Shown here in pieces: positions 31,078-34,218 of a stretch of 34,218 nt of DNA. Below the pieces are notes generated by a model, which saw only the letters and a program-made list of their open reading frames with translations, was not told where the DNA came from and did no database searches. Source of the stretch: Collinsella sp. AM17-1 (GTDB lineage: Bacteria > Actinomycetota > Coriobacteriia > Coriobacteriales > Coriobacteriaceae); the NCBI RefSeq assembly GCF_003470665.1, contig NZ_QRJZ01000026.1:1-34218 (forward strand), in the 5' to 3' direction. The position numbers and the translations under genes are program-made. Position 1 is the stretch's first letter, and the number at the start of each line of letters is the position of its first letter.

Positions 31078-33239
31078 TGAGCCTTGATACCCGTCGCCGA
31101 TCGGCGAACGCATCACAAGGGGCGCGCTCTCTTCGCCGCGAGCTGTGCGCGTCCTCGGCCCCATCGCTCGCCCCCGCCCGCGGCCCGATCGACTGGATCG
31201 CCGTTGCACTGCTCATGCTTGCAGCCACATTCGTCTTCTTTTGGAACCTGACCGCCTCGGGCTATGCCAACGAGTTTTACAGCGCCGCCGCACAGGCGGG
31301 CTCCAAGAACTGGGAGGCTTTCCTATGGGGCAGTCTGGATGCCGGCAACGCCATTACCGTCGATAAACCACCCGCATCCATTTGGCTCATGGCGCTTTCG
31401 GTGCGCCTGCTGGGCCTGAGCTCGTTTGCGATCCTGCTGCCGCAGGCGCTCATGGGTGTGGCATGCACGTATCTGCTCTACGCCACCGTACGCCGCGTGT
31501 GGGGCAACGCCGCGGGCATCGTGGCCGGCATCGTGTTTATCACCACGCCCGTCGCGGCCCTCATGTTCCGCTTCAACAACCCCGATGCCCTGCTTATCTT
31601 GCTTATGCTGGGTGCCGCAGCCTGCGTATTACGTGGGCTCGAACTGCCGGCGGACCGCCACGGCAACCGCGTACGCACCCGTTGGTACGCCGTGGCCGGG
31701 CTGTTGATCGGCTTGGGCTTTTTGACCAAACAGTTCCAAGTGCTTTTGGTGCTCCCTGGCTTTGGTCTGGCCATGTTACTGCTTTCGCCCACGACCTGGC
31801 CGCGCCGCCTGGTCGACGCCGTTGTGGCGCTCGGCGCCATGGTCGTCGGCGCCGGCTGGTGGGTACTGCTCACCGTGCTGGTGCCGAGCGGCTCGCGCCC
31901 CTATTTTGGAGGCTCGCAGACCGATTCGTTTATCGAGCTTACCTTTAGCTACAACGGCTTGGGGCGCCTAACCGGCAACGAGACCGGCTCGGTCATCCCC
32001 GGAGCGTCCGAGGCACTCAACGGCGCCAGCCAGGGCGGCATGTGGGGCGAAACCGGCCTGTTCCGCCTATGGACGAGCGACTTCGGCGACCAGATCACCT
32101 GGCTCGCCCCCATCACCTTCGCCGCCATCATACTCGGCCTTATCGCCGCCACGCCCGCCAAAAAGGGACAGGTTTATTTTGGTAGGTTTTATCTGGGAAA
32201 ACGCAGGCACGAAGTCGACCCGGACACCGTCACGCGCATTCGCCGCGCGCAGATTGTCATCTTTGGCACCTGGCTTGTCGTGACCTGGCTCGTCTTTAGT
32301 TTTATGGCCGGCATCTTCCATGCCTACTACACCGTGGCGCTCTCACCCGCCATTGCCACGCTTGTCGCCATATGCGTGGCCAGCCTGCTTGCACTGCGCG
32401 ATCGCCCCTGGATGCCGGGTATCACGGGGCTTCTGATCGCCGTGACGAGCACCTGGGATATGGCGCTGATTCTACGCTCCGGCAGTTTTGCCTGGCTGGG
32501 TGTCTGCATCGGCGTGATTGGCGTGGCGGCAGGACTTGCACTCTGCATCATCGGCTTTTGGATGCAGGATCGCTTGCCTACGACATGGCCTTTGACTCTG
32601 AAACACGGCGCCCGCGGCGTTGCGACGATCGGCATCGTTGCCCTCTTAGCTGGGCCGATTGTTTGGACCGCCTGCACGATTTCGACCGGGCACACTGGCT
32701 CGATCGTCACGGCGGGACCGAGCGGCAACATGGGCGGTGGCCCCGGCGGTGGTGGCCCCGGCGGCAACGGGGCACCGAATGGCGCTGGCGGAAGCGCAGA
32801 CGACAGCTCATCCGGCGAGAGTGACTCGGACAGCACCGACGTGGGTATGCCGAACGGCGGCTCTGGCCTGCTCGGCGGCACGTCCGCCAACGATAGCCTG
32901 GTCGAGCTGCTCACACAAAATGCCAGCGGTTACCGCTGGGCGGCGGCGACCACGGGCTCTCAAAACGCCGCGAGCTACCAACTGGCAAGCGAGCTTCCCG
33001 TCATGGCCATCGGTGGCTTTAACGGATCGGACCCCGTGCCCACGCTCGATGAGTTCAAGGCCTACGTTGCCCAAGGCCTCATCCGCTACTACATCGCAAG
33101 CGGCGGCATGGGTGGCGGTATGGGCGGCACGCAGATGGGCGGTTCGAGCGCTGCAAGCGAGATCGCCGAATGGGTCGCTCGAAACTACACGGCCCAGACC
33201 ATCGGCAACTCAACCGTCTACGACCTGCAAGAGCAATAG
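31077..33239 (+). CDS. Family 39 (ArnT/PMT-like) polyprenyl-phosphate-sugar glycosyltransferase
   Basis: This is a 720-residue multi-spanning GT39/ArnT-like enzyme that would move a sugar from a lipid carrier to an acceptor outside the cell. After a basic arm, TM1 (WIAVALLMLAATFVFFWNL) precedes the acidic motif of the family, GYANEFYSAAAQAGSKNWEA and ITVDKPP. Membrane helices follow to about residue 535. A Gly-rich loop (GNMGGGPGGGGPGGNG) then leads to a C-terminal soluble domain with RYYIASGGMGGGMGG, as in Bacillus YkcB-type proteins. Residues 360-376 (AKKGQVYFGRFYLGKRR) are the in-frame translation of a family A repeat in a cytoplasmic loop between two helices. It is coupled to the GT2 gene by a one-base overlap. 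Confidence 0.9.
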   Translation: MSLDTRRRSANASQGARSLRRELCASSAPSLAPARGPIDWIAVALLMLAATFVFFWNLTASGYANEFYSAAAQAGSKNWEAFLWGSLDAGNAITVDKPPASIWLMALSVRLLGLSSFAILLPQALMGVACTYLLYATVRRVWGNAAGIVAGIVFITTPVAALMFRFNNPDALLILLMLGAAACVLRGLELPADRHGNRVRTRWYAVAGLLIGLGFLTKQFQVLLVLPGFGLAMLLLSPTTWPRRLVDAVVALGAMVVGAGWWVLLTVLVPSGSRPYFGGSQTDSFIELTFSYNGLGRLTGNETGSVIPGASEALNGASQGGMWGETGLFRLWTSDFGDQITWLAPITFAAIILGLIAATPAKKGQVYFGRFYLGKRRHEVDPDTVTRIRRAQIVIFGTWLVVTWLVFSFMAGIFHAYYTVALSPAIATLVAICVASLLALRDRPWMPGITGLLIAVTSTWDMALILRSGSFAWLGVCIGVIGVAAGLALCIIGFWMQDRLPTTWPLTLKHGARGVATIGIVALLAGPIVWTACTISTGHTGSIVTAGPSGNMGGGPGGGGPGGNGAPNGAGGSADDSSSGESDSDSTDVGMPNGGSGLLGGTSANDSLVELLTQNASGYRWAAATTGSQNAASYQLASELPVMAIGGFNGSDPVPTLDEFKAYVAQGLIRYYIASGGMGGGMGGTQMGGSSAASEIAEWVARNYTAQTIGNSTVYDLQEQ
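32155..32204 (-). repeat. Palindromic repeat family A, copy 7, inside the GT39 gene
   Basis: CCGCCAAAAAGGGACAGGTT, then TATTTTGGTAGGTTTTATCT and GGGAAAACGC. This is the reverse-orientation repeat with its flank (complement of CGTTTTCCCAGAT). It stays in frame and adds about 16 residues. Its hairpin (CGCCAAAA / TTTTGGTAGG, imperfect) is weaker than in the intergenic copies. Confidence 0.9.
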
Positions 33240-33260
33240 GGGTTTCCTGCCGTTAAACAA

Positions 33261-33304
33261 AAGGCGCCGCGAAAGGACAGCGACTCGTCCCTTCGCGGCG
33301 CCTT
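33261..33304. terminator. Bidirectional terminator between GT39 and ogt
   Basis: AAGGCGCCGCGAAAGGAC (33261-33278) and GTCCCTTCGCGGCGCCTT (33287-33304) form a stem of about 17 bp with one mismatch and an 8-nt loop. It lies between two convergent stop codons. Confidence 0.8.
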
Positions 33305-33326
33305 CGTCATGCAAAGTGCCCTGGAG

Positions 33327-33905
33327 TTACTCCTCGTACGCGCCCTCAAGCCGAAGCAGCCACTCCTTGCGGTCGAGGCCGCCGGCATATCCGTTGAGCG
33401 ATCCGTCGGCCGCGACCACGCGATGGCACGGCACGATTATCGAAATGGGATTACGCGCAACCGCAGCCCCCACCGCACGAGGAGACACGACGGGTGCCTC
33501 GTTTCCCGGCACACGATGTCGAGCCGCAACACGCTGGGCGACCTCGCCATACGTAGTGACCTCGCCACGTGGAATTGAAAGCAGTTCAAACCAAACTTCA
33601 CGTTGAAACGCCGTGCCGATCATATGCAACGGCGGCGTAAATCGAGGCTCCTGCCCCGCAAAATAGGCATTCAACCAAGCCCAAGAACGCTCAAGCACCG
33701 AAGAAGCCGCGCCATTTGCCGGACTCACCGAAGACATCCCACCGGTACCGGAAACCGCGTCGGCGCCTTCAACATGTTCGGGGTCTTCCCGGAGAAGCGT
33801 GGAACCAAAGTGCTCCTGTCCCTCAAACCAAAGCCCCGTCAAACCGCGGCCATCAGCGGCAAGCAGGATTTCGCCCAAAGGCGAAGCAAACGTCGTCGTG
33901 ACCAC
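33327..33905 (-). CDS. ogt: Methylated-DNA--protein-cysteine methyltransferase
   Basis: This 192-residue protein repairs O6-methylguanine by transferring the alkyl group to its own Cys160 in IIVPCHRVV. GTAFQREVWFELLSIPRGEVTTYGE is the helix-turn-helix block and NGYAGGLDRKEWLL the C-terminal one. Two segments are longer than usual: a Ser/Gly-rich loop at about 42-70 and ARHRVPGNEAPVVSPRAVG at 128-146, where about 6-8 residues are normal. The start is a GTG at 33905 with GAAAGGAGC five bases upstream. A -10 candidate, TATTAT on the minus strand, is at 33938-33933. Confidence 0.92.
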   Translation of the reverse strand: MVTTTFASPLGEILLAADGRGLTGLWFEGQEHFGSTLLREDPEHVEGADAVSGTGGMSSVSPANGAASSVLERSWAWLNAYFAGQEPRFTPPLHMIGTAFQREVWFELLSIPRGEVTTYGEVAQRVAARHRVPGNEAPVVSPRAVGAAVARNPISIIVPCHRVVAADGSLNGYAGGLDRKEWLLRLEGAYEE

Positions 33906-33932
33906 CAGCGGCTCCTTTCAAAACTCCGCAAC

Positions 33933-34218
33933 ATAATACCGCGAATTGTGCAGACAGCCCCAATCGACCCCAAAGTCACCCATGGCAGCAGGCGCAACGC
34001 GCCGCAGCTGCCGGCCGTGCTCCGCAGTCCCCCAAGGCGGCAGGCGCGAAGCGCCGGGGCCGCCGCCGGGACCAGGGCCTGCAACGGCCACGTGCCCCCA
34101 CATCAGCCCAGCGGCCTCAACCAACAACGGCCCCATCGCAGACCGCTCGCAGCAGCGTCACCGCAGGCGGGGGCCGGGCCTAGTTTTCAGAACACCCCGC
34201 AGACCAGTGTGGCGCCTT
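33933..34218. other. GC-rich end of the window without a recognised gene
   Basis: Apart from the ogt -10 element (33933-33938), no gene can be supported. Two related hairpin units, GGCGC-AAC-GCGCC (33991-34003) and GGCGC-GAA-GCGCC (34043-34055), each flanked by GCAG and GC-rich arms, lie 52 nt apart. Two overlapping minus-strand frames are open but have Gly/Pro/Arg-biased, domain-free products typical of chance frames in GC-rich DNA. Confidence 0.4.

Noticed and set aside
33918..34136. Minus-strand 72-codon frame directly upstream of ogt
   Set aside because: Its Gly/Pro-rich product has no domain, another frame overlaps it, and the ogt promoter -10 candidate lies inside it.
33906..34218. RNase P RNA or another structured RNA at the right end
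   Set aside because: The region is GC-rich with small hairpins, but I could not find conserved RNase P, tmRNA or SRP RNA signatures.

Overview
The window looks like part of a chromosome from a high-GC, Gram-positive gut actinobacterium of the class Coriobacteriia, most likely Collinsella or a close relative. This is inferred from GC-rich codon use, clear AGGAG-type ribosome binding sites, a methionine aminopeptidase with an N-terminal SEC-C zinc motif, a 'mixed-type' phosphofructokinase, and small palindromic repeats scattered between genes. No rRNA, tRNA, CRISPR array, transposase or phage gene was recognised.

Layout. (1) 203-4525 (+): a polar amino-acid ABC importer (lipoprotein, two permeases, ATPase) followed by a class-I glutamine amidotransferase-like C26 peptidase. 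(2) 4637-8063 (-): a visibly AT-richer block with two ABC-2 type permeases, their ATPase, a small XRE regulator and a DUF2975-like membrane protein; near-identical half-sites upstream of both operons suggest one regulon. (3) 8294-10555 (-): an Hpt phosphotransfer protein and a PAS-like/degenerate GGDEF/REC/HD-GYP protein. (4) 10766-20225: metabolic and housekeeping genes: alpha/beta hydrolase (-), radical SAM protein (+), methionine aminopeptidase (+), D-2-hydroxyacid dehydrogenase (+), M18 aminopeptidase (-), membrane-anchored Ntn hydrolase of the choloylglycine/penicillin-acylase type (+), 6-phosphofructokinase (+) and an HTH-membrane sensor (+). (5) 20681-26921: a small conserved hypothetical gene, a MacB/FtsX-like ABC exporter (-), a GyrI-like protein behind a perfect LexA/SOS box, and a ClC-type channel with fluoride-channel-like residues. 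(6) 27130-33239: an OmpR-type two-component system divergent from a three-gene envelope glycosylation operon (Gly-rich membrane protein, GT2, GT39). (7) 33327-33905 (-): O6-methylguanine-DNA methyltransferase.

The most unusual feature is the repeat landscape. Family A, a palindrome of about 40-55 nt with core CCTGCCAAAATAAACC, occurs seven times: three copies precede genes, three follow genes directly (two supply the stop codon), and one lies inside the GT39 gene, where it is read in frame as about 16 extra residues, as Rickettsia palindromic elements are. Family B, a hairpin of about 70 nt with arm AGTTGCGGTGATATAGTTCC, occurs three times downstream of + strand genes. Other hairpins include a nested 185-nt palindrome after pfkA that carries an inverted copy of the last bases of the gene. 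The other leading leads are the SOS-box/gyrI pair, the shared operator of the ABC block and the two-component-linked glycosylation locus.
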